In this document: in pieces, positions 1 through 9,315 of the stretch
Layout of the letters: every line of letters begins with the position of its first letter
Position numbering within the stretch: position 1 is the first letter of the stretch
Source of the DNA: Pseudomonas crudilactis
GTDB taxonomy: Bacteria; Pseudomonadota; Gammaproteobacteria; Pseudomonadales; Pseudomonadaceae
Reading direction: 5' to 3'
DNA: 64,000 nt
Assembly (NCBI RefSeq): GCF_013433315.1
Contig: NZ_WXVV01000002.1
Location: 391,643 to 455,642, forward strand
Position numbers and translations under genes: made by a program
The notes under the pieces: generated by a model
Databases searched by the model: none
What the model saw: the letters and a program-made list of their open reading frames with translations, nothing else
Told to the model about the DNA's origin: nothing

Positions 1-657
1 GCCGAGATCGCGTAACGGAGAATGTTGCAGCAGATCGCTGGCATGGGTGTTCATGTCGCCCATCAGCACTTGATGTTTATAGCCACCGATCAGCTCACGA
101 ATATAGGCCAGTTGCAGGCTGCGGGTTCGCGCGCCAAGGGCCAGGTGCATCATCACCACCACCAATGCCTCCGGACCTTCGCCGAAGCGCAGCAGAATTG
201 CGCCGCGACCTTTCGGGCCGGGCAGCGGGTGATCTTCGATCGCCGACGGTTTCAGGCGACTGAGCACGCCATTGCTGTGCTGGGCCAGCCGACCGAGGTT
301 GCGATTGAGTTGTTGGTACCAGTAGGGGAAGGCGCCGAGATGGGCCAGATGTTCCACCTGATTGACGTAGCCCGAACGGAGGCTGCCGCCATCGGCTTCC
401 TGCAGCGCGACCAGATCGAAGTCGCCCAGCAAGTCACCGATCTTTTGCAGATTGCCTGAGCGCCCGGTGTGCGGCAGCAGATGCTGCCAGCTACGGGTCA
501 GGTAATGCCGGTAGCGCTCGGTGCTGATGCCGACCTGGATATTGAAACTGAGCAAGCGCAGACGCTGGTCTGCGGGCAGGCCCGTGGACTCCAGGTGATG
601 CTCGTTGACCTGCGGATCATGCAGGCCAACGATGCGTTCAGACTTCCAGCGGCGCAT
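1..657 (-). CDS. Endonuclease/exonuclease/phosphatase family protein (3' end cut by window)
   Basis: The first 219 codons of a metal-dependent EEP-fold hydrolase are visible; the gene runs off the left edge. The family signatures are present in order: the strand ending in Asn39 (SFNIQVG), the metal-binding Glu87 in LQEADGG, HLALG at 171-175 and GDMN at 200-203. These fit a DNase I/AP-endonuclease-like phosphodiesterase; the substrate cannot be told from sequence. There is no signal peptide. The ATG at 657 lies 15 bases after the dsbA stop on the same strand, so the two are probably co-transcribed. The same pair (PA5488-PA5489) occurs in P. aeruginosa. Fold assignment is firm, specific function is not. 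Confidence 0.85.
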   Translation of the reverse strand, partial: MRRWKSERIVGLHDPQVNEHHLESTGLPADQRLRLLSFNIQVGISTERYRHYLTRSWQHLLPHTGRSGNLQKIGDLLGDFDLVALQEADGGSLRSGYVNQVEHLAHLGAFPYWYQQLNRNLGRLAQHSNGVLSRLKPSAIEDHPLPGPKGRGAILLRFGEGPEALVVVMMHLALGARTRSLQLAYIRELIGGYKHQVLMGDMNTHASDLLQHSPLRDLG

Positions 658-671
658 GGCGGATGCCGCGC

Positions 672-1313
672 TTAGTTGGCAGCAGCCTTGGTTGCCGCTC
701 GCTCTTTGGCGACCAGTTGGTCAGCCAGTTGCAGCGCTTGCTCGGCACCACCGGCGGAGCCGATGTCGAAGCGGTACTTGCCGTTGACGATCATGGTTGG
801 CACGCCAGTAATTTCATACTTCTTGGCCAGTTCACGGGCCTTGACGATCTGACCTTTGATGGCGAACGAGTCGAAGGTGGCGAGGAATTTATCCTTGTCC
901 ACGCCTTGGGTGGCGAGGAAGTCAGCCATGTCGTTCTTGTCGGTCAGCTTCTTGTGTTCTTTCTGGATTGCGTTGAACACGGCGTTGTGAACCTTGTGCT
1001 CGACACCCATGGCTTCGAGAGTCAGGAACATCTGGCCGTGAGCGTCCCATGGGCCGCCGAACATGGCTGGAATACGCACGAAGTTGACGTCCTTGGGCAG
1101 TTTTTCAACCCATGGGTTGATCACCGGTTCAAACGCGTAGCAATGCGGGCAGCCATACCAGAACAGCTCGACCACTTCGATCTTGCCAGGCTCTGCCACC
1201 GGCACCGGGTTGGCCAGTTCGACATAAGGGGCGGCAGGGGCTTCGGCGGCTTGAGCGGTCACGCCGAACAGGCTGGCAGCGACGAGGGCGGCGCTGATGA
1301 TCAGATTACGCAT
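672..1313 (-). CDS. dsbA: Periplasmic thiol:disulfide oxidoreductase DsbA
   Basis: DsbA introduces disulfide bonds into newly exported proteins and is reoxidised by DsbB. The 213-residue product begins with a Sec signal peptide of about 22 residues ending AQA. The active site is Cys55-Pro-His-Cys58 inside FWYGCPHCYAFEP, and the cis-proline loop is GVPTMIVNG. CPHC is the classic strongly oxidising DsbA motif. Length fits the family. A hairpin separates it from the cytochrome genes upstream, so it probably has its own promoter, while the EEP gene follows closely. Confidence 0.96.
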   Translation of the reverse strand: MRNLIISAALVAASLFGVTAQAAEAPAAPYVELANPVPVAEPGKIEVVELFWYGCPHCYAFEPVINPWVEKLPKDVNFVRIPAMFGGPWDAHGQMFLTLEAMGVEHKVHNAVFNAIQKEHKKLTDKNDMADFLATQGVDKDKFLATFDSFAIKGQIVKARELAKKYEITGVPTMIVNGKYRFDIGSAGGAEQALQLADQLVAKERAATKAAAN

Positions 1314-1407
1314 GCTTTACTCCTGGACAATTTGGGTCGCCTCGCGCGACCTGTTTTCAGACAGATCCTGGCGGGCATGAGTTCTGTAGTGTAACGGTAG
1401 CGGCCAC

Positions 1408-1437
1408 AAAAAAGGGCGGCCAAAGCCACCCTTTTTA
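1408..1437 (-). terminator. Rho-independent terminator after cytochrome c4
   Basis: A GC-rich hairpin (GGGTGGC / GCCGCCC on the minus strand, one mismatch) is followed by a run of six T on the minus strand. It lies between the c4 stop (1501) and the dsbA start (1313), so it ends the cytochrome transcript. Confidence 0.75.
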
Positions 1438-1500
1438 TACTTGCTGCGACGGATTAATCGAGCGTTAACGTTGCCCGAGATCTATCGCCGCCAAGTGCGC

Positions 1501-2112
1501 TTAGTGCAGACCTTGAATGTAGCTGGAGACCGCAGCGATGTCTTCGTCGCTCAGGCGCTTGGCGATGGTCTGCATGGTCATCGTGTCGCCGTCGTTGTTG
1601 CGGCCGCCTTCTTCCTTGCGGAAATCGGTCAGTTGCTTGGCGATGTATTGAGCGTGTTGGCCACCCAGGTGCGGGAAGCCGGCAGCGGCGTTGCCGGCGC
1701 CGTTCGGCGAGTGACAACCGGTGCAAGCGGGCAGGCCCTTGGCGAGGTTGCCGCCACGGAACAGCGCTTCACCGCGAGCGACGATCTTCGGATCGGCGGC
1801 GCCGACGCTGCCTTTCTGGCTGGCGAAGTAGGCGGCGATATCGGCCAGGTCCTGATCGCTCAGGTTGGTCAGCAGGCCGGTCATTTCCAGAACGGTGCGC
1901 TTGCCCGACTTGATGTCGTGCAGTTGCTTGGTCAGGTAGCGTTCACCTTGACCGGCCAGTTTCGGAAAGTTTGGCGCCATGCTGTTGCCGTCCGGGCCAT
2001 GGCAGGCTCCGCAAACGGCGGCTTTTGCCTGGCCCGCTGCGGCATCACCGGCAGCATGGGCGAAGCCTGAAATTCCCACGGTCAACAGCAGACTCACGAT
2101 CAATTTGTTCAT
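1501..2112 (-). CDS. cc4: Diheme cytochrome c4
   Basis: Periplasmic or membrane-associated electron carrier; in Pseudomonas cytochrome c4 donates electrons to terminal oxidases. The 203-residue precursor has a signal peptide of about 20 residues (ending AHA) and two similar c-type domains, each with a CXXCH heme site: Cys34-Gly-Ala-Cys-His38 and Cys130-Thr-Gly-Cys-His134. Methionine-containing loops that could give the sixth ligand follow each site. The symmetric two-domain arrangement and length are typical of c4. It lies 43 bases downstream of the monoheme c5-type gene on the same strand. Confidence 0.94.
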   Translation of the reverse strand: MNKLIVSLLLTVGISGFAHAAGDAAAGQAKAAVCGACHGPDGNSMAPNFPKLAGQGERYLTKQLHDIKSGKRTVLEMTGLLTNLSDQDLADIAAYFASQKGSVGAADPKIVARGEALFRGGNLAKGLPACTGCHSPNGAGNAAAGFPHLGGQHAQYIAKQLTDFRKEEGGRNNDGDTMTMQTIAKRLSDEDIAAVSSYIQGLH

Positions 2113-2155
2113 CAGCTAATCCAACTACGGCTAAGGGTTAAGTTATGGACCGGGC

Positions 2156-2446
2156 TTACTCGCTCATCCAAAGGATGATGGCTTGGTAATCCTCGGCACT
2201 GCAGTCCATGCACAAACCACGCGGCGGCATCGCCTTGAAACCCTGGGTCACGTGTTGCACCAGCGTCCCCATACCTTTCGCCAACCTCGGCGTCCAAGCT
2301 TCCTGATCGCCTCTTTCGGGCGCCATGGGTAGTTGGCCGGAATGACAGGCACCACAAACACGGTTGTACACAGCTTCCGGATCCTGTGTAGCCTGTGCGC
2401 TGTAAAGCGGCATCAAGACTCCGGCAGCCAGCAGCCATTTCGTCAT
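2156..2446 (-). CDS. Monoheme cytochrome c5-type protein
   Basis: Small exported cytochrome of 96 residues. It has a signal peptide of about 19 residues, one heme-binding site (Cys31-Gly-Ala-Cys-His35) and a C-terminal segment with a conserved MPPRG loop that would provide the axial Met, followed by two further cysteines (CMDC), as in cytochrome c5. It is the first gene of the c5-c4 pair and probably carries electrons in the same chain. It starts divergently from engB, with about 190 bases of shared upstream DNA. Confidence 0.87.
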   Translation of the reverse strand: MTKWLLAAGVLMPLYSAQATQDPEAVYNRVCGACHSGQLPMAPERGDQEAWTPRLAKGMGTLVQHVTQGFKAMPPRGLCMDCSAEDYQAIILWMSE

Positions 2447-2637
2447 AAAACGACCTTTTCAGGGTTGAGAGCGTTCTGCGTTCTAATGCGCAATCAAAGT
2501 CTGTCGCTCTCGTGAACTTCATCCTTCGCTGGGACAAAGCACACACAAAATCTGCGGCATTATATACTGGCGTCACTGAAACGGAAGCGACACCGCGTTC
2601 CGCGCCCAATCCCGGCGCCGCCCACATCGGAAATCCC

Positions 2638-3282
2638 ATGCAACTCAAGAATCCCATCCTCGGCCTGTGCCAACAGTCCACGTTCATGCTCAGTGCCGCC
2701 AAAGTCGATCAATGCCCTGACGACGAAGGCTTCGAAGTAGCGTTTGCCGGTCGTTCCAACGCCGGCAAATCCAGCGCGCTGAACACTTTGACTCACGCCA
2801 GCCTGGCGCGTACCTCGAAAACCCCGGGTCGCACACAGCTGTTGAACTTCTTCAAGCTAGACGAAGATCGCCGTCTGGTCGACCTGCCGGGTTACGGTTA
2901 CGCAAAAGTACCGATCCCGCTGAAGATGCACTGGCAGCGTCACCTTGAGGCTTACCTCGGTGGCCGCGAGAGTTTGAAGGGTTTGATTCTGATGATGGAC
3001 ATCCGTCATCCAATGACCGACTTCGACCTGCTGATGCTCGACTGGGCCGTTGCGGCCGGCATGCCGATGCACATCCTGCTGACCAAGGCCGACAAACTGA
3101 CCTACGGCGCAGCCAAGAACACCCTGCTCAAAGTACAGTCGGAAATCCGCAAGGGATGGGGCGACCTGGTCACCATCCAGCTGTTCTCCGCGCCAAAACG
3201 CATGGGCCTGGAAGAGGCCTACACTGTATTGGCCGGCTGGATGGAACTGGCTGACAAAGGCGCTGAATTGCCTGCTGAGTAA
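2638..3282 (+). CDS. engB: Ribosome biogenesis GTPase EngB/YsxC
   Basis: Essential GTPase (YihA/YsxC) that helps assemble the large ribosomal subunit. The 214-residue product has the G1 loop GRSNAGKSS (38-46), G3 DLPGYG (82-87) and G4 TKAD (149-152). An in-frame extension reaches 2512, but the ATG at 2638 ([10 protein letters not shown]) gives the normal family length and N-terminus, so it was chosen. The gene converges on polA with the ErsA-like sRNA between them, the same neighbourhood as E. coli yihA-spf-polA. Confidence 0.95.
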   Translation: MQLKNPILGLCQQSTFMLSAAKVDQCPDDEGFEVAFAGRSNAGKSSALNTLTHASLARTSKTPGRTQLLNFFKLDEDRRLVDLPGYGYAKVPIPLKMHWQRHLEAYLGGRESLKGLILMMDIRHPMTDFDLLMLDWAVAAGMPMHILLTKADKLTYGAAKNTLLKVQSEIRKGWGDLVTIQLFSAPKRMGLEEAYTVLAGWMELADKGAELPAE

Positions 3283-3291
3283 ATCGCAGGC

Positions 3292-3422
3292 AAAAAAAGC
3301 CCCGGATTTCATTGGGGAGGGAGAAATTCCGGGGTTTAAGTTCCGAACCGCTAGGGCGGGGTTCAGATATCTGCCAACACTTAACACAACATAGGAGCAT
3401 CGAAGGGCTTCACCAGCCATTC
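3292..3422 (-). ncRNA. ersA: Spot 42/ErsA-like small regulatory RNA
   Basis: Not protein-coding. The minus strand holds an AlgU-type promoter (3429-3456) about 7 bases before the predicted 5' end near 3422, and a strong terminator whose stem (CCCCGGAATTTC with its complement) lies at 3299-3336, followed by seven T at 3298-3292. The predicted RNA is about 131 nt. In P. aeruginosa the AlgU-dependent sRNA ErsA is about 132 nt and occupies the same polA-engB gap; E. coli Spot 42 sits at the equivalent place. Position, direction, size and promoter type agree. The ends are inferred. Confidence 0.85.
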
Positions 3423-3428
3423 AGTATC

Positions 3429-3456
3429 TCTGAGTGGTGTCCTTCCAGATTAGTTC
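3429..3456 (-). promoter_or_regulatory. AlgU (sigma-22/RpoE-type) promoter of the ErsA-like sRNA
   Basis: On the minus strand GAACTA (3456-3451) is separated by exactly 17 bases from TCAGA (3433-3429). This is close to the AlgU consensus GAACTT-N16/17-TCTGA, with one mismatch in each element. It would make the sRNA respond to envelope stress, as known for ErsA. Confidence 0.72.
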
Positions 3457-3522
3457 AGATTTTTTTCAAAAAGCTTTGGAATAATCCCAAGCGCTTTTCG
3501 AAATAAGCAGGTTTTACTGGCG

Positions 3523-3547
3523 TTGCCGCGACATCAGGTCGCGGCAA
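3523..3547. terminator. Hairpin just after polA
   Basis: A perfect 10-bp stem (TTGCCGCGAC with its complement) and 5-base loop lies 17 bases past the polA stop. It lacks a clear U-tract, so it may be a weak terminator or an RNA 3'-end stabiliser separating polA from the sRNA promoter. Confidence 0.45.
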
Positions 3548-3563
3548 ACCGTGTTCAAAAGGC

Positions 3564-6368
3564 TCAGTGAGCCTCATCCCAATTGTTGCCCACACCCACT
3601 TCGACCAGCAGCGGCACATCCAGTTTCGCCGCTTCGCTCATGTGCACGCGGATCTCGGCACTGACCTGTTCGACCAGATCCTCACGAACCTCCAGCACCA
3701 GTTCATCGTGCACCTGCAAGATGACTCTGGCGTCCAGCCCGGACGTCGCCAGCCAGTTATCCACCGCCACCATGGCTTTCTTGATGATGTCGGCGGCCGT
3801 GCCCTGCATCGGCGCGTTGATCGCCGTGCGCTCGGCGGCAGCGCGTTCCTGCGGCTTGTTCGAGTTGATCTCCGGCAAATACAGACGACGACCGAAGAAC
3901 GTCTCTACATAACCCTGATCCGCCGCCTGCGCGCGGGTGCGATCCATGTACTCGCGAACCCCCGGATAGCGGGCGAAGTAGGTGTCGATGTAAGCCTTGG
4001 CGGTCTTGGTGTCGACGCCGATGTCCTTGCCGAGTTTTTGTGCGCCCATGCCATAGATCAGGCCAAAGTTGATCGCCTTGGCGCCACGGCGTTGGTCGGA
4101 GGTCACTTCGTTGAGTTCGACCTTGAACACTTCGGCAGCGGTGGCGGTGTGCACGTCCAGATTGTTGCGGAAGGCGTTCATCAGGCCTTCGTCCTTGGAC
4201 AGGTGCGCCATGATCCGCAGTTCGATCTGCGAATAGTCCGCCGCGAGCAGTTTGTAGCCTTTCGGCGCGACGAACGCCTGACGAATGCGCCGGCCTTCAG
4301 CGGTGCGCACCGGGATGTTCTGCAGGTTTGGATCGCTTGAGGACAAGCGACCGGTCGACGCTACAGCCTGATGGTACGAGGTGTGAATACGCCCGGTACG
4401 CGGGTTGATCTGCTCCGGCAGGCGATCGGTGTAAGTGCTTTTCAGCTTGCTCATCGATCGATGCTCCATCAGCACCTTCGGCAAGCGGTGATCGTCTTCG
4501 GCGAGTTTCGCCAACACTTCTTCAGCGGTGGACGGTTGGCCCTTGGCGGTCTTCTTCAATACTGGCAGGCCGAGTTTCTCGTAGAGAATCACGCCCAGTT
4601 GTTTCGGCGAGCCAAGGTTGAATTCTTCCCCGGCGATCTCGAACGCTTCGCGCTCAAGTGCGACCATTTTGTTGCCCAGTTCGATGCTCTGGATGCCGAG
4701 CAGCTCCGCGTCGACGAACGCGCCCTGGCGTTCGATGCGCGCGAGAACCGGCACCAGCGGAATCTCGATGTCGGTCAAAACGCTGGCCAGACTCGGGATG
4801 GCGCTGAGCTTTTCGAACAGCGTCTGGTGCAAGCGCAGGGTGATGTCGGCATCTTCGGCGGCGTACGGGCCGGCCTGTTCCAGCGCGATCTGGTCGAAGG
4901 TCAGCTGCTTGGCGCCTTTGCCGGCGATGTCCTGGAAGCTCACGGTGGTGTGATCCAGGTACTTCTGCGCGAGGCTGTCCATGTCGTGGCGGGTGGCGGT
5001 GGAGTTGAGCACGTAAGACTCAAGCATCGTGTCGAAGGCGATGCCGCGCACGGTAATGCCTTGGCTCTGATCACCGCCGATGGCGCAGTTGGCCAGAATG
5101 TTCATGTCGAACTTGGCGTGCTGACCGACCTTGAGCTTGCTCGGGTCTTCGAGAATCGGCTTGAGTGCGCGCAGCACGGTGTCGCGATCCAGCTGCTCCG
5201 GCACGCCGATGTAGGAGTGGGTCAGCGGAATGTAGGCGGCTTCGTTGGCCTGCACGGCGAAGGACAGACCGACCAGTTGCGCCTGCTGCGCATCGATGCC
5301 GGTGGTTTCGGTGTCGAAGGCGAAAAGTTTGGCGTTGTTGAGTTTTTCCAGCCAGACGTCGAAACGTGCCTGATCGAGGATGGTTTCGTAAGCGGCTTCA
5401 GCGGGAGCGGCAAGCGCTTCTTCCGCTGGAGTGCTGAACAGATCGCCGGCCGGCGCTGGTTCGGCAGCAGTGCTCAGTTCCAGACGTTTGGCGTCGCGAT
5501 CGAGATCGTTGATCCAGCTTTTGAATTCCAGCAGCGAGTACAGCTCGTAGAGCTTGGCCGGGTCTTCTGCGCCCATTTGCAGATCGTCGAGTTCGACGTC
5601 CAGCGGCACGTCGACCTTGATGGTCGCCAGTTGATAGGAGAGGAAGGCCATCTCCTTATGTTCTTCAAGCTTGGCCGGCAGGGTTTTCGCGCCGCGAATC
5701 GGCAGGGTCGGGACGATGTCGAGATTGGCGTACAGCTCGGTGAGGCCGCCGTTGACCCCGACCAGCAGGCCGGACGCGGTTTTCGGGCCGATGCCCGGAA
5801 CGCCCGGAATGTTGTCGGACGAATCGCCCATCAGCGCCAGATAATCGATGATCTGCTCCGGTGCGACGCCGAATTTCTCCTTCACGCCTTCCACGTCCAT
5901 CGAACTACCGGACATGGTGTTGACCAAGGTAATGTGGCCATCGACCAATTGCGCCATGTCTTTATCGCCGGTGGAGATGACCACCGGGCGATCCGCCGCT
6001 GCGCTGCTGCGGGCGAGAGTGCCGATCACGTCGTCGGCTTCGACGCCTTCCACGCACAGCAGCGGGAAGCCGAGGGCGATCACGCTCTGGTGCAGCGGCT
6101 CGATCTGCACGCGCATGTCGTCGGGCATGCTCGGGCGATTGGCTTTGTATTCGGCGTACATCTCATCGCGAAATGTCCCACCCTTGGCGTCGAACACCAC
6201 GGCGAACGGGCTGTCCGGGTACTGCTTGCGCAGACTCTTGAGCATGTTCAACACGCCTTTGACCGCACCGGTCGGCAGGCCTTTGGAGGTGGTCAGTGGT
6301 GGCAGCGCGTGAAAGGCGCGGTACAGGTAAGACGAACCGTCCACCAGGACGAGGGGGGCTTGGCTCAT
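3564..6368 (-). CDS. polA: DNA polymerase I
   Basis: Gap-filling and repair polymerase that also removes RNA primers. The 934-residue product has an N-terminal 5' nuclease domain ([19 protein letters not shown] at the start, [18 protein letters not shown] later), an intact 3'-5' exonuclease domain with the DEDD start [11 protein letters not shown], and a family A polymerase domain with motif A ([14 protein letters not shown]), motif B ([14 protein letters not shown]) and motif C ([10 protein letters not shown]). The ATG at 6368 (MSQAPLVLV) was chosen over a TTG 12 bases upstream because it matches the usual N-terminus. The DUF2782 gene starts divergently 74 bases away. Confidence 0.97.
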   Translation of the reverse strand: MSQAPLVLVDGSSYLYRAFHALPPLTTSKGLPTGAVKGVLNMLKSLRKQYPDSPFAVVFDAKGGTFRDEMYAEYKANRPSMPDDMRVQIEPLHQSVIALGFPLLCVEGVEADDVIGTLARSSAAADRPVVISTGDKDMAQLVDGHITLVNTMSGSSMDVEGVKEKFGVAPEQIIDYLALMGDSSDNIPGVPGIGPKTASGLLVGVNGGLTELYANLDIVPTLPIRGAKTLPAKLEEHKEMAFLSYQLATIKVDVPLDVELDDLQMGAEDPAKLYELYSLLEFKSWINDLDRDAKRLELSTAAEPAPAGDLFSTPAEEALAAPAEAAYETILDQARFDVWLEKLNNAKLFAFDTETTGIDAQQAQLVGLSFAVQANEAAYIPLTHSYIGVPEQLDRDTVLRALKPILEDPSKLKVGQHAKFDMNILANCAIGGDQSQGITVRGIAFDTMLESYVLNSTATRHDMDSLAQKYLDHTTVSFQDIAGKGAKQLTFDQIALEQAGPYAAEDADITLRLHQTLFEKLSAIPSLASVLTDIEIPLVPVLARIERQGAFVDAELLGIQSIELGNKMVALEREAFEIAGEEFNLGSPKQLGVILYEKLGLPVLKKTAKGQPSTAEEVLAKLAEDDHRLPKVLMEHRSMSKLKSTYTDRLPEQINPRTGRIHTSYHQAVASTGRLSSSDPNLQNIPVRTAEGRRIRQAFVAPKGYKLLAADYSQIELRIMAHLSKDEGLMNAFRNNLDVHTATAAEVFKVELNEVTSDQRRGAKAINFGLIYGMGAQKLGKDIGVDTKTAKAYIDTYFARYPGVREYMDRTRAQAADQGYVETFFGRRLYLPEINSNKPQERAAAERTAINAPMQGTAADIIKKAMVAVDNWLATSGLDARVILQVHDELVLEVREDLVEQVSAEIRVHMSEAAKLDVPLLVEVGVGNNWDEAH

Positions 6369-6442
6369 GAGCAGGATCAACCTTTTCGGCGGGTCCGGCG
6401 CTAGAATAGCGGGACCGTTGACGACAAAGGGACAAGGTTATC

Positions 6443-6739
6443 ATGCGTACGTTAAATCGCTTGCTGCTGGTCGGTCTGATTGCTGCCTCACCGTTGGCCG
6501 CGATGGCGGCGGATGATGCGCCGTCAAAGGAGCCGGAAGTTACCATTAACACGCACACGGAAGGCGACAAGGTTATCCAGGAATACAGTCGCAGTGGTTT
6601 CGTCTATGCGATCAAGGTCACGCCAAAGGGTGGCAAACCGTATTTCCTGGTGCGCGCCGATGGTACGGACGCGAACTACATTCGCTCCGACCAGCCGGAT
6701 ATGCTGATTCCGTCGTGGGAAATCTTTACCTGGAAGTAA
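6443..6739 (+). CDS. DUF2782 periplasmic protein
   Basis: A 98-residue exported protein of unknown function in the DUF2782 family. A signal peptide of about 22 residues (ending AMA) is followed by a short charged segment and a compact beta-rich domain (VIQEYSRSGFVYAIKVTPKGG, then PYFLVRADG and IPSWEIFTW). It lies between polA and thrB, as PA5494 does in P. aeruginosa, and is 61 bases upstream of thrB, so they may share a promoter. I see no catalytic motif. Confidence 0.88.
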   Translation: MRTLNRLLLVGLIAASPLAAMAADDAPSKEPEVTINTHTEGDKVIQEYSRSGFVYAIKVTPKGGKPYFLVRADGTDANYIRSDQPDMLIPSWEIFTWK

Positions 6740-6800
6740 GTTTCCTGACTTTTAATCGGCGCTACGCGGTCGTGGCGCCTGAACTGAGCAGTTTTTAACC

Positions 6801-7754
6801 ATGTCTGTGTTCACTCCCCTGGCTCGGCCCGAGCTGGAAACTTTTCTCGCCCCTTACGGGCTTGGCCGTCTGCTTGATTTCCAGGGGATCGCCGCCGGCA
6901 GCGAAAACACCAATTTCTTTATCAGCCTGGAGCAGGGCGAATTCGTCCTGACTCTGGTCGAGCGTGGCCCGGTGCAGGAGATGCCGTTTTTCATCGACCT
7001 GCTCGACGTGCTGCACGAAGCCGACTTGCCGGTGCCGTACGCACTGCGCACCACCGACGGCGTGGCGTTGCGTGATCTGAAAGGCAAACCGGCACTGCTG
7101 CAACCGCGACTGTCCGGCAAGCACATCAAAGTCGCCAATGCCCAGCATTGCGCGCAGGTCGGCGAGTTGCAGGCGCATCTGCACCTGGCGACCCAGGGCG
7201 AGCGCATGATCAAGCGCAAGACTGATCGTGGCCTCGACTGGATGCTGGAGGAGGGCAACGAGTTGCTCTCGCACCTGAGCGATGAACCGCGCGCGTTGCT
7301 GCAAAAGGCGCTGGATGAAATCACCGAGCGCAAAGAGAAGATTCTCGCGCTGCCTCGGGCCAACATTCATGCCGACCTGTTTCGCGATAACGCGATGTTC
7401 GAAGGTACGCACCTGACCGGGCTGATCGACTTCTACAACGCCTGCTCGGGGCCGATGCTGTATGACGTGGCGATTGCGTTGAACGACTGGTGTTCGGACG
7501 AGGACGGTCTGATCGATGGGCCGCGAGCCCGCGCATTCCTTGGTGCCTATGCGGCGCTGCGACCGTTTACGGCGGCGGAGGCCGAGTTGTGGCCGACCAT
7601 GCTGCGCGTGGCCTGCGTGCGGTTCTGGCTGTCGCGGTTGATCGCGGCGGAGCAGTTCGCCGGGCAGGACGTGTTGATTCACGATCCGAAAGAGTTTGAG
7701 CAGCGTTTGGCGCAGCGGCAGCAGGTACACGCACCGCTACCTTTCGCCCTTTAA
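6801..7754 (+). CDS. thrB: Homoserine kinase (ThrB, aminoglycoside-phosphotransferase fold)
   Basis: Phosphorylates homoserine in threonine synthesis. The 317-residue product belongs to the type II family related to aminoglycoside/choline kinases, not the GHMP-type ThrB of E. coli. The phosphotransfer loop is NIHADLFRDN near residues 188-197 and the metal-binding IDFYNA follows near 208-213. The N-terminal lobe contains the SENTNFFI nucleotide loop. Length is typical for Pseudomonas ThrB. It converges on znuA across a perfect inverted repeat. Confidence 0.94.
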   Translation: MSVFTPLARPELETFLAPYGLGRLLDFQGIAAGSENTNFFISLEQGEFVLTLVERGPVQEMPFFIDLLDVLHEADLPVPYALRTTDGVALRDLKGKPALLQPRLSGKHIKVANAQHCAQVGELQAHLHLATQGERMIKRKTDRGLDWMLEEGNELLSHLSDEPRALLQKALDEITERKEKILALPRANIHADLFRDNAMFEGTHLTGLIDFYNACSGPMLYDVAIALNDWCSDEDGLIDGPRARAFLGAYAALRPFTAAEAELWPTMLRVACVRFWLSRLIAAEQFAGQDVLIHDPKEFEQRLAQRQQVHAPLPFAL

Positions 7755-7758
7755 GATC

Positions 7759-7836
7759 AAAAGATCGCAGCCTTCGGCAGCTCCTACAGGGTGTACATCA
7801 ATCCCATGTAGGAGCTGCCGAAGGCTGCGATCTTTT
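7759..7836. repeat. Inverted repeat with 30-bp arms between thrB and znuA
   Basis: Arms 7759-7788 and 7807-7836 are perfect reverse complements, 30 bp each, with an 18-base loop. The arm contains AGCCTTCGGCAGCTCC, a REP-type sequence common between genes in P. fluorescens. It sits between convergent genes and its A/T-rich ends make it a likely bidirectional terminator. Confidence 0.85.
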
Positions 7837-7845
7837 TCTATGGGG

Positions 7846-8766
7846 CTACAGAGATTCCAGGCATCCCGCCAAATCATTGCCCAACTTTTCCAGCACCTGC
7901 TCATACCCCTGAGCCGTCGCCGGGGTGTACCCGCCCAGCGCATCCAGCTCCGCCAGTTTCACTGGCAAACCCGCCACCAGCGTCTCCGCCAGACGCGGAC
8001 GCAATGGCGGCTCACTGAACACACACGTCTTGCCCACTTCCTGCAAACGCTTGCGCATCGCCGCGACATGTTGCGCGCCCGGCTGCACTTCGGCGGCCAC
8101 GCTGAACACCCCGGTATGCTTCAGGCCATAAGCCTCTTCAAAGTAATCAAAGGCCTCATGAAAGACAAAGTAGGGCTTGCCTTCAACGCTGGTCAAACGC
8201 TTCTTCAAACGCTGATCCAGTGCATCGAGACGCTCGTCGAATGCTTTGGCATTGCTCTGATAGCGCTCGGCATTCGCCGGGTCAGCGGCGCTGAGGTCAG
8301 CCGCCATCTTGTCGGCAATCACCCGCGCGTTGACCGGCGATAGCCACAAATGCGCATCCAGCGTGCCCGGACGATGATCGTGATCATGCTCGTCGGCCTC
8401 TTCGGCGTGGGAGTGGCTGTCTTCAGCGAAACGGCGCAGCTTCATCCCCGGCAGATCCTGCACGGCGACGCTCGGCAGCGTACGACCATTCAGCACGCGC
8501 GGCAGGAAACCCTCCATGTCCGGACCGATCCAGTACAGCAGATCCACCGATTGCACCTTCCGTACGTCGGATGGTCGCAGCGCGTAATTGTGTGGCGAAG
8601 CACCCGGCGGCAGCAGCACTTCGGGAATCGCCACGCCGTCCTGCACGGCCGCGGCAATCAGCTGCAACGGTTTGATGCTGGTGAGGACTTTGACCTCGGC
8701 CTGGGCCGAACCGATCAGCAGAAAACTGGCGACAAAAGCCACAAAAACAGAAAAAAGTCGGGACAC
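7846..8766 (-). CDS. znuA: Zinc ABC transporter, periplasmic zinc-binding protein
   Basis: Captures periplasmic Zn2+ for ZnuBC. A signal peptide of about 23 residues (ending AQA) precedes a cluster A-I solute-binding fold. Likely zinc ligands are His59 (SPHNYAL) and His139 (DAHLWLSP), with a His/Asp-rich flexible loop at 118-131 (HSHAEEADEHDHDH), the mark of high-affinity zinc-binding proteins. The start is uncertain: GTG codons at 8766 and 8775 are both in frame without a strong ribosome site; 8766 gives the usual MSRLF start and a 306-residue product. Divergent from zur-znuCB. Confidence 0.93.
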   Translation of the reverse strand: MSRLFSVFVAFVASFLLIGSAQAEVKVLTSIKPLQLIAAAVQDGVAIPEVLLPPGASPHNYALRPSDVRKVQSVDLLYWIGPDMEGFLPRVLNGRTLPSVAVQDLPGMKLRRFAEDSHSHAEEADEHDHDHRPGTLDAHLWLSPVNARVIADKMAADLSAADPANAERYQSNAKAFDERLDALDQRLKKRLTSVEGKPYFVFHEAFDYFEEAYGLKHTGVFSVAAEVQPGAQHVAAMRKRLQEVGKTCVFSEPPLRPRLAETLVAGLPVKLAELDALGGYTPATAQGYEQVLEKLGNDLAGCLESL

Positions 8767-8832
8767 GATGACCACTCAAGGAGGCGAGAACGGGTAACAT
8801 AATAACGTCTCTATCAAAACTCGTCGCCGCCC
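8767..8832. promoter_or_regulatory. Divergent znuA / zur-znuCB promoter region (probable Zur target)
   Basis: Only 66 bases separate the divergent starts. The middle holds an AT-rich stretch (GTAACATAATAACG at about 8785-8798) in otherwise GC-rich DNA. Zur regulates these genes in other pseudomonads. The match to a Zur palindrome is imperfect, so the exact operator is inferred, not seen. Confidence 0.4.
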
Positions 8833-9315
8833 ATGCCTATTACACCGATTGCCAGCCGTCCCCACGACCACTCACATTGCGTGCACAGCGCTTTGTCCGA
8901 GGCCGATACCTTGTGCGCCCAGAAAGGCTTGCGCCTGACCGCGTTGCGCCGCCGGGTGCTGGAATTGGTGTGGCAGAGCCACAAGCCGCTGGGCGCCTAC
9001 GACATTCTCGCCGTGCTCAGCGAGCAGGACGGCCGCCGCGCCGCGCCGCCGACCGTGTACCGCGCGCTGGATTTCCTGCTGGAAAACGGCCTGGTGCACC
9101 GCATCTCCTCGCTCAACGCCTTCGTTGGCTGCGTACACCCGGAACACGCGCATCAGGGCCAGTTCCTGATCTGCCGCGATTGCCACGCTGCCATCGAACT
9201 TGAGCAAAAAGTGATCAGCGACGCGATCATCAACAGCGCCAAAGACGTCGGTTTCATCGTCGAAGCGCAGACCGTCGAAGTCGTCGGCCTGTGCTCAGGT
9301 TGCCAGGGGGCTTGA
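8833..9315 (+). CDS. zur: Zinc uptake regulator Zur (Fur family)
   Basis: Zn2+-dependent repressor of zinc uptake (np20 in P. aeruginosa). 160 residues, with an N-terminal winged helix whose recognition helix includes [11 protein letters not shown] (72-82) and a C-terminal dimerisation domain. The structural zinc site is formed by Cys114-Arg-Asp-Cys117 and Cys154-Ser-Gly-Cys157. Further His/Cys residues ([10 protein letters not shown], 100-109) suit the regulatory site. It is the first gene of zur-znuC-znuB; its stop overlaps the znuC start by one base, so translation is probably coupled. Confidence 0.95.
   Translation: MPITPIASRPHDHSHCVHSALSEADTLCAQKGLRLTALRRRVLELVWQSHKPLGAYDILAVLSEQDGRRAAPPTVYRALDFLLENGLVHRISSLNAFVGCVHPEHAHQGQFLICRDCHAAIELEQKVISDAIINSAKDVGFIVEAQTVEVVGLCSGCQGA

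Noticed and set aside
4371..6404. 677-codon open frame on the plus strand opposite polA
   Set aside because: It lies wholly antisense to an unmistakable polA with all catalytic motifs. High-GC third positions open long antisense frames; its product shows no domain.
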